A DNA stretch of 64,000 nucleotides from an uncultured Faecalicatena sp. (GTDB lineage Bacteria > Bacillota > Clostridia > Lachnospirales > Lachnospiraceae), in contig CAOKHZ010000022.1 of assembly GCA_948468385.1 (NCBI GenBank), positions 1-64,000 of the forward strand, given 5' to 3'. A program made the translations under genes and the position numbers. The notes beneath the pieces were generated by a model, which had not been told where the DNA came from, did no database searches, and worked only from the letters and a program-made list of their open reading frames with translations. The stretch's first letter is position 1, and every line of letters starts with the position of its first letter. Shown here piece after piece: positions 1 to 10,300 of the stretch.

Positions 1-78
1 CCTTGGAATTATAAGGTTTGCAACAAAAAATATAGTGGTAGATTTGACACTACCTGCTCATAGTAGGAGGTAAAAAAA

Positions 79-882
79 ATGAAATATGCATTTAAAAAGG
101 TAAGACGAATCATCCTGAATGATTTGCAGACGAAGAAACACAAGGTCACGTTCAACGACCTGAAAAACTTTTCCATCAAGGGCTCGCAGGAGACGGTCTA
201 CGCGGAAGGCTCCGACGGGGCGAAGCTGGCGGCCTTCGACATCAACAAGGTGGCGAGCATCGAGGCCAGCAACGGCGCGGTTGACGAGGGTTACATCGCG
301 TTGCAGGCAGGAAGCGAAGTCGTCAAGGTGACGAACGGCGCATCCATCTTAGTCCGCGAGGAATTCGAGGTAAAGGACGGCGATACCAAGGTAACCTTGT
401 CACACAAGGCGACGGGCAAGGCAGGCAATGAAATCCGCTACATCTACAAGGCCGACAAGAATGGCATGCCGGGTGAAGACTATGTACAGAAGGCCGCCGC
501 ATCCGCCACGGAATTCGCCTACTCGGCCGAAACCAAGGAAATCACCTTGCCGACGGGCGCGTTTGGCAACGGCGATACCGTTATCGTGGACTATTACCCG
601 ACTTTCTCGGAATACGAGGAAATCGCCAACGACTCCAACAAGTTCAGCATGTCCTGCGAGGTCATCGTAGACGCATGGTTCACGGACCTTTGTTCGGAAG
701 CGGACGTGCCGTTGCAGCTGTACCTGCCAAAGGGCAAGGTATCCGGCGAGGTCGACTTGTCCGCCGGCGACCAGGCGGCCGTGCAGAACATCAACATCGA
801 GTCCATGACCAGGGCGTGCGCGGGAAGCGGCAAGAACCTCTGGACGCTCAGGCGCTACGACATGTCCGACATCGTGGACTGA
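79..882 (+). CDS. phage tail structural protein (tail-tube-like)
   Basis: 267-residue soluble protein without signal peptide or membrane segment. Start chosen at 79 because AGGAGG lies at 65-70, eight bases before ATG. The sequence is rich in short beta-strand-like stretches and acidic residues, as expected of a virion structural protein. The main support is position: one gene upstream of a tape-measure protein, where tail tube or major tail proteins sit in siphophage and contractile tail modules. The C-terminal part (residues about 185-267) contains an EVIVDAWFTD segment and ends in RRYDMSDIVD. I do not recognise a precise family, so the tail-tube role is inferred from synteny. The left window edge cuts off the rest of the module. 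Confidence 0.5.
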   Translation: MKYAFKKVRRIILNDLQTKKHKVTFNDLKNFSIKGSQETVYAEGSDGAKLAAFDINKVASIEASNGAVDEGYIALQAGSEVVKVTNGASILVREEFEVKDGDTKVTLSHKATGKAGNEIRYIYKADKNGMPGEDYVQKAAASATEFAYSAETKEITLPTGAFGNGDTVIVDYYPTFSEYEEIANDSNKFSMSCEVIVDAWFTDLCSEADVPLQLYLPKGKVSGEVDLSAGDQAAVQNINIESMTRACAGSGKNLWTLRRYDMSDIVD

Positions 883-1018
883 CGGCCGGCATCCGTACCC
901 AAATGCCAATGCCAGTGCATGGAGGGCGATACACTTCCATGTACCACCCCTATTTAAGTTTTGATTGTTATCCATGATGCCCCGCGGCAAACGCGGGACA
1001 CAAGTTCCTCCTTTGTAA

Positions 1019-1042
1019 GGGGGCGGGCGTAATCTCGCCCCC
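1019..1042 (+). terminator. hairpin between tail protein and tape-measure gene
   Basis: Perfect 7-bp stem GGGGGCG/CGCCCCC with a 10-base loop, followed by CTCTTC. A smaller stem CCGCG/CGCGG lies just upstream at 982-996. Lying between two same-strand tail genes, it may attenuate read-through rather than end the operon. Confidence 0.5.
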
Positions 1043-1095
1043 TCTTCAAAACTCAAAACAAAAACTATATTCAAAATCAAAAGGAGAAAGCCAAA

Positions 1096-2217
1096 ATGAG
1101 TATATTGCAAGATTTAAAGAAATACCTGCCGAAAGTGCAGGACGCGCTTTCCGACTTGAAAGAAATCGATTCCTACCTAAACGAGATTAACCAGGCGGGA
1201 AGTGAACTGTCAAAAGCGGACTTGAACAAGATTAAGACCGCGTCTTTCAAAGCGGCCAGTGACTATGGCAAGGCCGCGACCGACTACCTCGCCGCCATGC
1301 GGGAAATTTCCCGCGCGGGATACGAGAACTCGGAAGAAATCGCAAAGCTGTCCCTCGCCTTACAAAACGCCGGCGACATGACGGCGGCAACCGCCAGCCA
1401 GTACATCGCGGCCACTGACGAGGCCTACCGTCTGAGCGGTTCCGTCATGGAACTGACGAAGGTGTTTGACGGTGCCAACCACGTTGCCAGCCAACATTCC
1501 ATCAACATGACAGAGTTGGCAAACGGAATGAAGCTCGCCGGATCCACCGCCGCCAACCTTGGCGTAGGGGCGGACGAGGCCACCGCCGCCTTGAGCACCA
1601 TGATGGCGGCAACAAAGCAAAGCGGCAGCGATGTCGCGAAAGCCCTCAAAGCCATCCTATTAAACACAAGGCAGGTAACAGACGAAACGGAGGGCATTAC
1701 CACCACGGGGCTTTCCCGCTACGAGGAAGCCTGCAACGCGCTGAACGTAAAATTACGCGAGACGAGAAACGGCGTGCTTTCGTTGCGTGACCCGATGGAA
1801 GTCCTTGGCGAGCTGGCCGCGGCCTACAACCGCCTGGGAAACATGGACGCACGAAAACAAAACCTTTTGGAATCCATCGGCGGCAAGGAAGCTGCCGCAC
1901 AGTTGGACGCGTTGCTCGGCCAATGGGAAATCTACGAGCGGATGCTTGGCGAGTACAAAGCCGGAGCCGGTTCTCTGGCCGAAGCCGGGGCAAAATCGGC
2001 ATCCTCGTGGGAGGGCTCGGCCAACCGCCTCGCCAACGCGTGGGCAGGATTCATCAGTTCCATCGCCGGATCGGAAGCCGTCATCAAAACGACCGACGCA
2101 CTCTCCGGCCTATTGGGCGGCCTGACCGCCATCGCGGAGAAAATGGAACAGTTGCCAGCACTCGGAACCGCCCTCGGGGCGTTCCTTTCATTCAAAAATG
2201 TCGGTGTGTCCAAATAA
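1096..2217 (+). CDS. tape-measure protein, N-terminal fragment
   Basis: 373-residue protein matching the core region of TP901-type phage tail tape-measure proteins, which set tail length and are threaded through the tail tube. Residues about 100-330 hold the typical alanine- and glycine-rich helical stretch with SINMTELANGMKLAGSTAA-like text and the NLLESIGGKEAAAQL segment. Start at 1096 is backed by AAGGAG at 1080-1085. The protein stops abruptly after the LSFKNVG segment; whole tape measures normally run to one or several thousand residues. The rest of a tape measure resumes at 4378 on the same strand beyond a gene-free stretch and three opposite-strand zinc-ribbon genes, so this is best read as the front half of a split gene. 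Whether it is still functional cannot be told from sequence alone. Confidence 0.75.
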   Translation: MSILQDLKKYLPKVQDALSDLKEIDSYLNEINQAGSELSKADLNKIKTASFKAASDYGKAATDYLAAMREISRAGYENSEEIAKLSLALQNAGDMTAATASQYIAATDEAYRLSGSVMELTKVFDGANHVASQHSINMTELANGMKLAGSTAANLGVGADEATAALSTMMAATKQSGSDVAKALKAILLNTRQVTDETEGITTTGLSRYEEACNALNVKLRETRNGVLSLRDPMEVLGELAAAYNRLGNMDARKQNLLESIGGKEAAAQLDALLGQWEIYERMLGEYKAGAGSLAEAGAKSASSWEGSANRLANAWAGFISSIAGSEAVIKTTDALSGLLGGLTAIAEKMEQLPALGTALGAFLSFKNVGVSK

Positions 2218-2795
2218 GAATAGCCGGACACCATGTTTTATATGGGAATATGCCGACAGCGCAAGATGTCTTTCCGTGGCAAGAGCGGAAACGTTTACTT
2301 GCGCCGTTTATGCGATACATGAACGTAAATAAAACGCGGACCCATTCGTCTGCGGGCCGATATGGCGTCAAAGCGTTGCCATTGAACCGCAACACCAAAC
2401 GACGCTGTCCCTGGTATTTGGGACACGGGGAATCTTGTGCCGCCACGCCAACGTACTGACGCGTTGTTTTTCCGACAACGTGACCGCTACGCCAGGCATG
2501 GTTCAAATGAGATCCGCAGGGAAGCCTCTCTTCGCGCCCATCCGCGCGACGTGGAACCCTCACAGTAATGAAATGGCCACAGCCGCCCAGATGCAACGCT
2601 GGCGGAAGAACATACATTCGGAGCTATGCCGAGACACGACGGTAAAAATATCGGGAGCGACCTTGTCCGCCCCCTTCGTGTCGTTTGGACTCCCGTTGCC
2701 GGAGTAGACGGGGAAGGCAACAACTCAGAAAAATAAGGAAGAGACAAAACAAAAATGCAGAAATGTAGAAATGAAGCACGAAAACGCGGACACGG
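2218..2795. other. gene-free interval inside the split tape-measure locus; possible structured RNA
   Basis: 578 bases with no convincing ORF on either strand, although base composition resembles the tail genes. Several local stems are visible by eye: TTTCCG/CGGAAA near 2270-2292, GTCCC/GGGAC near 2406-2424, GTTGT/ACAAC near 2463-2479. GACACGA (about 2633) pairs with TCGTGTC (about 2677), and CGGGAG (about 2653) pairs with CTCCCG (about 2690); these two pairings interleave, which would make a pseudoknot. I do not recognise a named RNA family. The alternative is decayed coding DNA. Confidence 0.3.
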
Positions 2796-3260
2796 TTAAA
2801 AGTCCGCGCCGCATTTATTACAATGGAAGTTCTTGCTGTTACGGCTCATGCTGAAAATGCCGAACATGTACGTGTGTGCCGCCTTGGAAAGGGTACTAAT
2901 CTTCTTCGTGTTAGTACTATGACAATAAGGACACTCGACTTTGGGCGAGCCGGAGGGAGAGGTGGTTTTACCGGCGGCCTTGGCGGCATCCCGAGCCGCA
3001 TCTATAGCTCGGCCTTCGGCCTGGATTTTTTCCCTAAACTGAGCCGAACGCTGATTAAATTCGGGCGAAGTCATAACATATTTTTCCCTTATATACTCTT
3101 TCAATTTGTCATATTCCTCACGTGAAAATTTATCACATTCCTCAGGAAACGGATACACGTTAGAGCCACAATACTTACATGTTTTTTCTTTCCATGGTGG
3201 TATTACTGACATCGCCCCACATTTTCTACAATAATAGCGATCCTCCCAAGCAGATTTCAT
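2796..3260 (-). CDS. small zinc-ribbon protein, copy 1
   Basis: 154-residue protein with four CxxC pairs (C11/C14, C28/C31, C110/C113, C147/C150), suggesting two zinc ribbons: one near the N-terminus, one at the C-terminus joined by a charged helical linker. The last 56 or so residues, starting KTTSPSGSP and ending HCNKCGADF, are identical in the two neighbouring paralogs, while the N-terminal part differs. The start at 3260 has AAAGGAG upstream on the minus strand. The stop codon sits inside a small hairpin (2784-2807). The gene faces against the tape-measure halves that flank it. No function is known to me; the ribbons could bind nucleic acid, protein or only metal. Confidence 0.7.
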   Translation of the reverse strand: MKSAWEDRYYCRKCGAMSVIPPWKEKTCKYCGSNVYPFPEECDKFSREEYDKLKEYIREKYVMTSPEFNQRSAQFREKIQAEGRAIDAARDAAKAAGKTTSPSGSPKVECPYCHSTNTKKISTLSKAAHTYMFGIFSMSRNSKNFHCNKCGADF

Positions 3261-3345
3261 AAAACAAGTTCTCCTTTCACCAAGTTTTAGCTTATTTTAG
3301 CATGGTTTCAGGAACAAAACAAGTAAACACGCATACGCAAACCGC

Positions 3346-3822
3346 TCAAAAATCCGCGCCACATTTATTACAATGGAAGTTCTTGCTGTTACGGCTCATG
3401 CTGAAAATGCCGAACATGTACGTGTGTGCCGCCTTGGAAAGGGTGCTGATCTTCTTCGTGTTGGTACTGTGGCAGTAAGGACACTCGACCTTGGGCGAGC
3501 CAGAGGGAGAGGTGGTTTTACCGGCGGCCTCGGCGGCTTCTCTAGCCGCCCACCAGGCACGATTTTTTGCTTCCCGTTCTTCCCGATATTTAAACGAACG
3601 CGGATCGAACTCCGGCGAAGTTTTGACATGTTTTTCTCGTAAATATTCTAACATTTCGTTAAATTTGTCCGGAGTATATTTATCACACTCCTCAGGAAAC
3701 GGAAACAATTCGGCACCACAATATTTGCATACCTTTTTATCTTTATCCTTTTTCATTATTAGTAACGAGTGAGAACCGCATTTTTTACAATAATAATCAT
3801 TTGGCCACTTAGAACTACTCAT
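3346..3822 (-). CDS. small zinc-ribbon protein, copy 2
   Basis: 158 residues from the start at 3822, chosen over the longer frame because GAAAGGAAGGG precedes this ATG on the minus strand. Same plan as copies 1 and 3: an N-terminal YYCKKC/CKYC ribbon, a charged linker with a PFPEECDKY box, then the constant tail with CPYC and CNKC. The N-terminal half is the most diverged of the three, with a lysine-rich MKKDKDKKVC stretch between the first two CxxC pairs. The distance to copy 1 is 85 bases and to copy 3 59 bases, so the three probably share a transcript or arose by serial duplication of a unit of roughly 540 bases. Function unknown. Confidence 0.7.
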   Translation of the reverse strand: MSSSKWPNDYYCKKCGSHSLLIMKKDKDKKVCKYCGAELFPFPEECDKYTPDKFNEMLEYLREKHVKTSPEFDPRSFKYREEREAKNRAWWAAREAAEAAGKTTSPSGSPKVECPYCHSTNTKKISTLSKAAHTYMFGIFSMSRNSKNFHCNKCGADF

Positions 3823-3881
3823 AAGACATCCCTTCCTTTCATTGTTTTGAACATACTTTACCATCGAACATGCGGACGCGG

Positions 3882-4349
3882 TTAAAAGTCCGCGCCGCAT
3901 TTATTACAATGAAAGTTCTTGCTGTTCCGGCTCATGCTAAAAATGCCAAACATGTACGTGTGTGCCGCCTTGGAAAGGGTACTAATCTTCTTCGTGTTGG
4001 TACTGTGGCAGTAGGGACACTCGACTTTGGGCGAGCCAGAGGGAGAGGTGGTTTTACCAGAAGCCTTATTGGCTTCTTCTGCCGCCAATTTTGCCATATT
4101 CGCCGCATGCCTTTCCTCACGATATTTAAATAATCGCGGGTCAAATTCCGCAGATGTTTTGACGTATTTTTCTCTTAAATACGCTTTCAATTTGCTATAT
4201 TCGTCATCCGAAAACTTATCACATTCTTCGGGAAACGGATATACTTTGAAACCGCAATACTTACATGCCTTTTCTTCCTTTTCGGTTAATAATGTAATAC
4301 CACCACACTTTTTACAATAATAACGATATTTCCACTTAGAACTACCCAT
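3882..4349 (-). CDS. small zinc-ribbon protein, copy 3
   Basis: 155 residues from 4349, where AAAGGAAAG on the minus strand gives a good ribosome site. The longer open frame reaching 4448 would overlap the downstream tape-measure half and has no such site. Four CxxC pairs as in copies 1 and 2; the linker holds the PFPEECDKFSDDEYSKLKAY-type box. The 3' 160 bases match copies 1 and 2 almost base for base, much closer than the 5' parts, which points to recent duplication or gene conversion. This is the promoter-proximal member of the array and lies about 30 bases from the divergent restart of the tape-measure frame. Confidence 0.7.
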   Translation of the reverse strand: MGSSKWKYRYYCKKCGGITLLTEKEEKACKYCGFKVYPFPEECDKFSDDEYSKLKAYLREKYVKTSAEFDPRLFKYREERHAANMAKLAAEEANKASGKTTSPSGSPKVECPYCHSTNTKKISTLSKAAHTYMFGIFSMSRNSKNFHCNKCGADF

Positions 4350-4377
4350 AGAACAGTCTTTCCTTTCTTTGGTTTGA

Positions 4378-7300
4378 TTGTATTTTATCATGGCTTCTTT
4401 TACAAGGCAAGTAGAAAACAGAGGCATCATCCAACATATGGATTCCAAACGTCCATATCAAACAGATAGCTTGATATTCCAGACAAAGGATGATGAAAAG
4501 CTGGACAACTGGACGGAAAAAATAACCGTGTTAAAAAAATCCTTCCATGACATCGGAAGTTCCGTGAGCAATGCAAGGCGAATAACGAAAGAAGAAAAAG
4601 GGAACTTTTGGAGCATTCTGAAAAGAGATTTATCTTCCAAAGAAGTGATTCCCGAACTAATGGGTGAAGATCAAATCCAAATGTATCTGGATTTGATTAA
4701 ATCACATGAAGAAATCCCCACAAAAAATAAGGGCAAAAAAAGAAAGAAAAACATTAGAAAAACATTTTCAGAGAAAGAGTGGGCAGAATATTTAAATATA
4801 GACCTAGACATAGACGAAGATAAAAAGTGGCTCATTGACTATGCAAAGTCCAAGCAAACCCGCTCCACCAAAGACATCATGGATAGGAACAAAAAGGCCC
4901 GCGAAGCAGCCGAGCAGCAAAACAAGGAAGTGGAAAAGACCTCCTTAAAGGCCAAGGCCGGGCAAATTGCACTTAACGGCCTGGCACTCGCGGGAAATGC
5001 GCTAGCATCATGGGGAATCAGCATATTGATCAATGGCATAACAACTGCCATCGACAACCTCGTCCACGCGCAGTCAAAAGCCATCGACTCCGCGGCCGAA
5101 GCCGCCAGTGAATACGACGCGGCAAAATCCAAGTTGGCAAGCATGAACGACGAATATGCGACACAAAGCCAGAAAATCAAGGAACTGGCGGTCTTGAAGG
5201 CCAACGGCTCCATCTCTCTGGAACAAGAAGCGGAACTTAGCCGCCTGCAAAAGCAAAATGGCACGTTGGAGCAACAAATCGGCCTGCAGGAAAGCCTGCT
5301 CGAGGTCAAGCAGAAAGCCTCCGCCGATGCAGCCAAGAAGGCCTCCGACACGGAGCAGACCTACATGGAGGCGATGCAGGAGGAACATGGCAGTTTTCTG
5401 GGAACGATAATCGGCGCGGCCGGATATGTCGGCACCTACACCGACCCGGAAACCGGGCTGACCACGTCGGCCGCCGCCAAATGGCAATCGCGGGACACGT
5501 CCGAACTCGGCCTGGCCAGGACGAACATCGAAAATCTGGAGCAATACCAGGCAGAACTAGAAAACGTGGAGAAACAGCTTGCCAAGAACCCGGGCGACTC
5601 AGGGCTTATTGAGCAGCAGCAGAAACTAAACGAGCAGATATTGGAAACGAAACAGAGCCTATACGAGTCCGCCGGACTCTTCCAAAGCTGGATTGACCAG
5701 AGCACGGACGCAAACGGAGCCATCATTTCCGGCTCGGAGGCCAACGTGGACGAATGGCTGGGCATGTTAAACGACATCAACAACGTCGGGAGGACCACGG
5801 AGGAAATCACCTGGAACAACCTGGAAACCTTCTTCCGCTCCTCCACCGGAAGCGTGATAGAAAAACGGCTTATCAACATCGCGAAGAGAAGCGGGAACGC
5901 CGCCGACGCGTTGGCCGAGTTCGAGCGAATCGGCCTGGATCTGGACGACATCGGCGTATCCGCCGACGCGTTTGAAAGATATTTTAACGAAATCATGGAT
6001 GCCGCCAAAGAGACGGGCGAGGCCTTGTCAGGCTTCGAAAACACCCTTTCCGTGTCCGACGTGACCGCTGCCTTTTCCACGGCCAACGCGGGGGACGCCT
6101 ACAAGACCATGGCCGACAACCTGGAAAAAGCGAACGAGCTTTACAAGAAGGGCGAAATCGGCACCGATGAGTTCCAGGCCATGGCACAATGGCTAACGGC
6201 GGAAGATTTACGGCAGCGGGAAGAGGATTACAAATACGATGCCACCGCCTACCAGAAGGCATGGGATGAAGCCTACCAGAAAGTCTCGCGGTGGTTCAAT
6301 ACAGAAAATGCGACCGACGGCGTCTGGAACTTCGCCGAAGACCTGGCGGCAACCGCGCCACAACTATTTGATGCCATTGACAGAAACACGAACACGTTGA
6401 ATCTTAGCGAGGAATTTCAGAGCACCGCGCAGGCGGCCAAGGAACTCGGCGTGAGCGTGGGGGTCGTGGAGACCCTCCTGCACCGCCTGGAAGATTATGG
6501 GTTCGAATTTGACGGCATTTTGTTCAGCGGCGAGGAAATCAACCGCTACAAGTCTGCCCTCGACGGCATCCGGGACATTTACGACAACATGGCGGAAGGA
6601 AACGCCAAGGAACGGCTCAGCGGATTACTTGAGGGTTGGGACGCGGAATATGAAGGCTGCATGGCAGACCTTTCCACCCTGACCGAGGAAAAGCGGATCC
6701 GCATCGAATTCGAGTACGACCTCGCGATCATGGAACAAGAAATCCAGGCATTGCAAGCCAGGGCGAGAGCCGAAGGAGGACAAAACTCCGAGACCAACGC
6801 CTCCATCATCGCCGGGAATGAAACCTACATCGAAACTGCAAAGCGGGGAGTGGGACTTGACCAACTGCCGGAAGACGCGATGCCGTCCTATTTCACGGAA
6901 TCAAACGAACGCATAAACGAATTATATGGCGAGTTGAAAGAAACCAGCCATGGAAGCAACGAGTACTTCGAAATCCAGGCCAAAATCGTCAACGAACAAG
7001 ACATGCAAAAGGAGCTTCTTGATACGTTCTCCGGCCTGCACCCGGAAATCAACGCGGAAACCGATCCTGAAACCGTTCGCGGACAGTGGGAGGAATTTTT
7101 ACAAAACCCGCAACACTTTTACCTGGAAGGAACCTTTGACAACACGTCCATGAATGAACAACTGGAGGAATTCATGGCCGAAGCCACGGCCGGCTCCGAA
7201 ATCACCTTCCACGCCAACGTGGACGGAATGGAGCGCGAAGTCACCGCCCTGAAAAACGGGGACGGCAGTATCAGCTACAGCGCGAACATTGACAACGCGA

Positions 7301-10300
7301 TGGAAACACTTGACATGGTGGAAAATGAAGACAAGACGATAAGCTACACGACAACCGGGGTGGACGAAGTGGAGACTTCGACAAAAGAGGTGGAAGATTT
7401 CATTATATCGCTTCCAGATTCATATCCGATTCAATTTCGCATCAATACACAAGATCTCTTTCAGAGCTTCAAACTTATTGGTGATAAACTTGCATCGTTC
7501 CTAACGCCCAAGACCATCCCCGTCTCGGCAGTTCCCGTCCCGGCATCCGGCACGTCAAACGCCGCGGGAAAAACGTCAGCGGGCGGCCAGAGGGCGGGAA
7601 ACGCGAAGAACGTGGGCAAGGGGCCTAAACCCATGGCCGTCGCCGACGGCACGGCAAGTGGCTTCATCCCGGTATCAGAACCATCCGGCCACGCACACGC
7701 GGCCGGCACCCTGCAAGACACCGACTGGCTGGATTCCGACTGGAAGACGGGCGAATCCCACACCGCCCTGACCGGCGAGCTGGGACGGGAACTGGTCGTG
7801 AAGGGCAACCGCTGGTGGACGGTCGGCGACGACGGGGCGGAATTCTCCAAAATACCGCGAGGCTCCATCGTGTTCAACGCGAACCAGACCAGGCACCTAT
7901 TGGAAAACGGGCGCATCCATACCCGCGGGCGCGCGCTTTCATCCGGCACGGCCTATGCGGACGGCACTTCCGAAGGAACGGAAAAAGTATTCGACTGGAT
8001 TGAAAAATCCATATCCAACATTGAGCGGGTCATCAACTCCATTGCCGACAAAGCAAAATCCGTGTTCAGCCTATGGGGCGAGCGCAACTCGTCACTGGAA
8101 AAGCAGCTTGAGGAGACAAGGCGTCAGATTGCCATCCAGCAACAAGGATACGACAAATACATGGAAAAGGCACATTCTTACGGCCTGGACTTCGAGACCG
8201 AGCTCAAGGTGGCCATCGGCGGCATCGACATCAGCACGATTACCGACGAGGCGCTCGTCGAGAAAATTGAGGGCTTCGAAGAATGGATGAACAAGGCACG
8301 CGACTGCCAGGAGGCCATCGATGAATTGAACGAGACCGTGAAGGAGCTGGAAAGCCAGCGGTTTGACAACCTGACGGACGAATTCGAAGAAACGCTGGAC
8401 GCGTTCGACCACCAAAAGAACATGTTGGACGCACAGATTTCACAAGCCGAAGAACTGGGGCTCATGGCAAGCGAGAAATACTACCAAGCCATGGCGGACA
8501 ACGAATCAAAACGGCTTGCAAAGCTTTCCGAGGAACGCGACGAGCTCGTAGGAATTTTAGACATGCTGGTGGCAAAGGGCATCATTGCCCCGTACAGCAG
8601 CGCGTGGCATGACATGCGCGCACAGATTGACACAGTGTCCGAGTCCATCCTCGATGCAGAAACCGCCTGCGCCAAATTCAACAACGAACTACGGCAGATT
8701 GGCTGGGAACGGTTTGACAAAGTGCACGATTCCATCGAAACACTGACCAAGGAGGCAGACTTCCTTGCGGATGTCTTGTCCAAGGAAACATTGCATGATA
8801 AGGACGGGAAACTGACAAACGCCGGGCTGGCCAAGATGGGAATGCACGGCACGAACTACAACATTTACATGGAGCAGGCGTTAAATTATGCGCGTGAACT
8901 GCAAAACGTGGAAAAAGAGCTCGAAAGCAATCCATATGACGAGACGTTACAAAAACGCAAGCGCGAACTGCTCAAAAACCGGCAGGACATGATTCGGGCG
9001 GCACAAGGCGAAAAGCAGGCCATCGTGGAGATGGTGAGGGACGGCGTTGATCTGGAACTGGACGCGCTGCAGGAACTGATTGACAAGTACGGCGACACGC
9101 TGGACGCGAGGAAGAACCTATACGACTACCAGAAACGGATAAGCAAACAAAGCGAGGAAGTTTCCTCCCTGCAAAAGCAGTTGTCCGCCTACGCCGGGGA
9201 CGATTCCGAAGCGGCAAAGAAAATCATACAAGAGTTAAACGTCAGCCTGAAGGACGCGCGGGAAGATCTGGAGGAAACCGAATACGACCAGTACATTTCC
9301 GACCAGAAACGGCTGCTCGACGACCTTTATTCCGAATATGAGCAGGTCGTGAACCAACGGCTTGACGACGTGAACCTCTTGTTGAACGAAATGATTGACA
9401 ACTTAAACGGAAACGCTTCCACCATCCACGCGACGCTGACGGCGGAAGCCGAGCGGCTGGGATTTTCCATTTCCACGGAGCTTGAAGGGCTTTGGAACGT
9501 GGAAAGCCTCGGCGAGCGAGGCATCCATGAGGTGCTTGGCAACTATAACGGCAACTTCCTGACGTTTGCCGGAATCTTCTCGCAGTACAAGGAAGACAAC
9601 TTTTCGCAGATGAACGGGGTGCAGGCCGCGCTGGGAGGCATCGGCTCGGGCGTCACCGCCCTCGTAAACGCCGCGAACCAAAAAGCGCAGGCCGACCTGC
9701 AAAAACTGGAAGCGCAATCCGGGCAAGGCCTGGGACAAGGCGCGGGCGGTAGCGGAAATCAGGGTGCGAATGGCAGCGGCAACGCACAACAAGGCAATGG
9801 AAATACGAATCCGAACGGCGGACAAGCGCAACAAGGCGCGGGCGGCGACGGCATTCCCCGCGTCGGGGAGCGGGTCACGTACACGGCCGGCAACTACACG
9901 GCGGATTCCTGGGGAAATGGCGCGTGGGGAAACCGGCATCGGAACGAAGCCGTCTACATCACGAGCATCAACCCGGGCGCGCCGAGGCCGGTACACATCA
10001 GCACCGGGAACCGGCTTGGCCAGGGCGACCTGGGCTGGGTGGAACCCCACTCGCAACTCTGGGGTTTCGCCAAAGGATGCGATAACGTGCCAAGGGACAT
10101 GCTGGCCGTCACGCAGGAAGAAGGCGCGGAACTCGTTGTCAGGCCGCAAAAAGGAGAGTTCACGGTCTTGAAAAAATATGACGCGGTCATTCCCCGCGAC
10201 CTGACCAAGAACCTATTCGCCTGGGGAGCCATCAACCCGAACCAGTTGGCGGCGCAAGGCATGACGCCGCACGCCGCGGCCTACGAAGGAGCGGAGCAAT

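Larger units (their letters stand above)
2784..4045 (-). repeat. triplicated near-identical 3' gene segments
   Basis: Three copies of a block of about 160-170 bases (about 2786-2955, 3350-3520, 3872-4045) cover the end of each zinc-ribbon gene and the stop-overlapping hairpin (CGCGGAC/GTCCGCG in copy 1, GCGGAC/GTCCGC in copy 3). They differ at few positions, whereas the flanking 5' halves of the genes differ at many. Confidence 0.8.

Noticed and set aside
400-1110. 236-codon minus-strand frame opposite the tail protein.
   Set aside because: Shadow of the real gene: composition follows codon positions of the plus-strand gene and there is no ribosome site.
2192-2747. Several overlapping open frames of 80-180 codons on both strands across the gene-free interval.
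   Set aside because: Arg/Pro/His-rich translations, no ribosome sites, mutual overlap; typical of GC-rich non-coding sequence.
2204-2795. Group II intron interrupting the tape-measure gene, because GTGTG occurs at 2204-2208 right after the FKNVG codons.
   Set aside because: I see no recognisable domain V hairpin near a 3' end, no reverse transcriptase ORF, and the zinc-ribbon genes lie on the other strand. Without a domain V the five-base match is meaningless.
2784-4349. Diversity-generating retroelement acting on the zinc-ribbon genes.
   Set aside because: No reverse transcriptase and no template-repeat pair with adenine-specific changes are visible; the constant part is at the 3' end and the differences include indels.
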